Position numbers and translations under genes: made by a program
NCBI RefSeq assembly: GCF_900112395.1
Contig: NZ_FOLN01000015.1
Location: 1 to 64,000 of the forward strand
Origin: Algibacter lectus
Lineage (GTDB): Bacteria; Bacteroidota; Bacteroidia; Flavobacteriales; Flavobacteriaceae
Reading direction: 5' to 3'
Length of the DNA stretch: 64,000 nucleotides
Shown: positions 64,000 through 64,000 of the stretch, one piece after another
How the letters are laid out: each line of letters opens with the position of its first letter
Position numbering within the stretch: position 1 is the first letter of the stretch
Notes under the pieces: model-generated
What the model saw: the letters and a program-made list of their open reading frames with translations, nothing else
The model's database searches: none
What the model was told of the DNA's origin: nothing

Positions 64000-64000
64000 A

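Noticed and set aside
1-64000. tRNA, rRNA, prophage or CRISPR features
   Set aside because: None was found in any gap. Gaps contain only terminators, promoters, the repeats listed or plain AT-rich DNA.

Overview
The window is AT-rich DNA from the chromosome of a marine-type Flavobacteriaceae bacterium (phylum Bacteroidota). This rests on the gene content: the type IX secretion protein PorQ, a giant secreted protein with a type B (gliding-motility) C-terminal sorting domain, a TonB-type outer-membrane beta-barrel receptor with a carboxypeptidase-like N-domain, a fused two-domain E1 dehydrogenase, a DUF4834 protein and a YfhO protein. It also rests on many promoters with the Bacteroidota -7 box TANNTTTG. 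The genus cannot be fixed from the sequence. No rRNA, tRNA, CRISPR array or prophage was seen.

Layout. 1-1.95 kb is accessory: the tail of an IS110-type transposase, then two single-gene units, each bracketed by its own short inverted repeat and separated by a strongly structured spacer, like mobile cassettes. 2-15.7 kb carries a helical hypothetical protein, the fused E1 dehydrogenase, a surface protein joining an inactive M1-peptidase-like domain to an outer-membrane barrel, uvrA with a LOG-family gene, and a stand-alone ComEC-type metallo-beta-lactamase-fold protein. 15.7-23.8 kb holds a mosaic pseudogene (pieces of ggt and of the neighbouring gene), a 1747-residue type IX-secreted protein, gamma-glutamyltransferase and ACP phosphodiesterase.

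23.9-37.1 kb is housekeeping: glmM, a lipid A-type acyltransferase, a rhomboid protease, lon, porQ, cmk, a LysM protein, rpsA with a long leader, fumC, a 1-Cys peroxiredoxin and an unlisted 58-residue membrane protein. 37.2-44.9 kb has the TonB-type receptor, arsC, prfB with its programmed +1 frameshift (which splits the reading frame), threonine aldolase, YbaB and oligopeptidase B. 45-48.8 kb groups a cysteine-synthase-family enzyme, an alpha-oxoamine synthase (serine palmitoyltransferase-like) and a GNAT-like protein. Together these look like a sulfonolipid or sphingolipid locus, which is the most interesting functional hypothesis here. 48.8-61 kb has an outer-membrane protein, DUF4834, a YfhO / glycosyltransferase / flippase set and SbcDC. 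61-64 kb has a structured repeat matching one at 8.2 kb, a very basic secreted protein, a HAD phosphatase and a DUF3995 protein.

Functional links. Envelope biology dominates: type IX secretion (PorQ plus a substrate), lipid synthesis, polysaccharide assembly and surface barrels. DNA repair is represented by UvrA and SbcCD. Transcription units are mostly short and often converge on bidirectional terminators.
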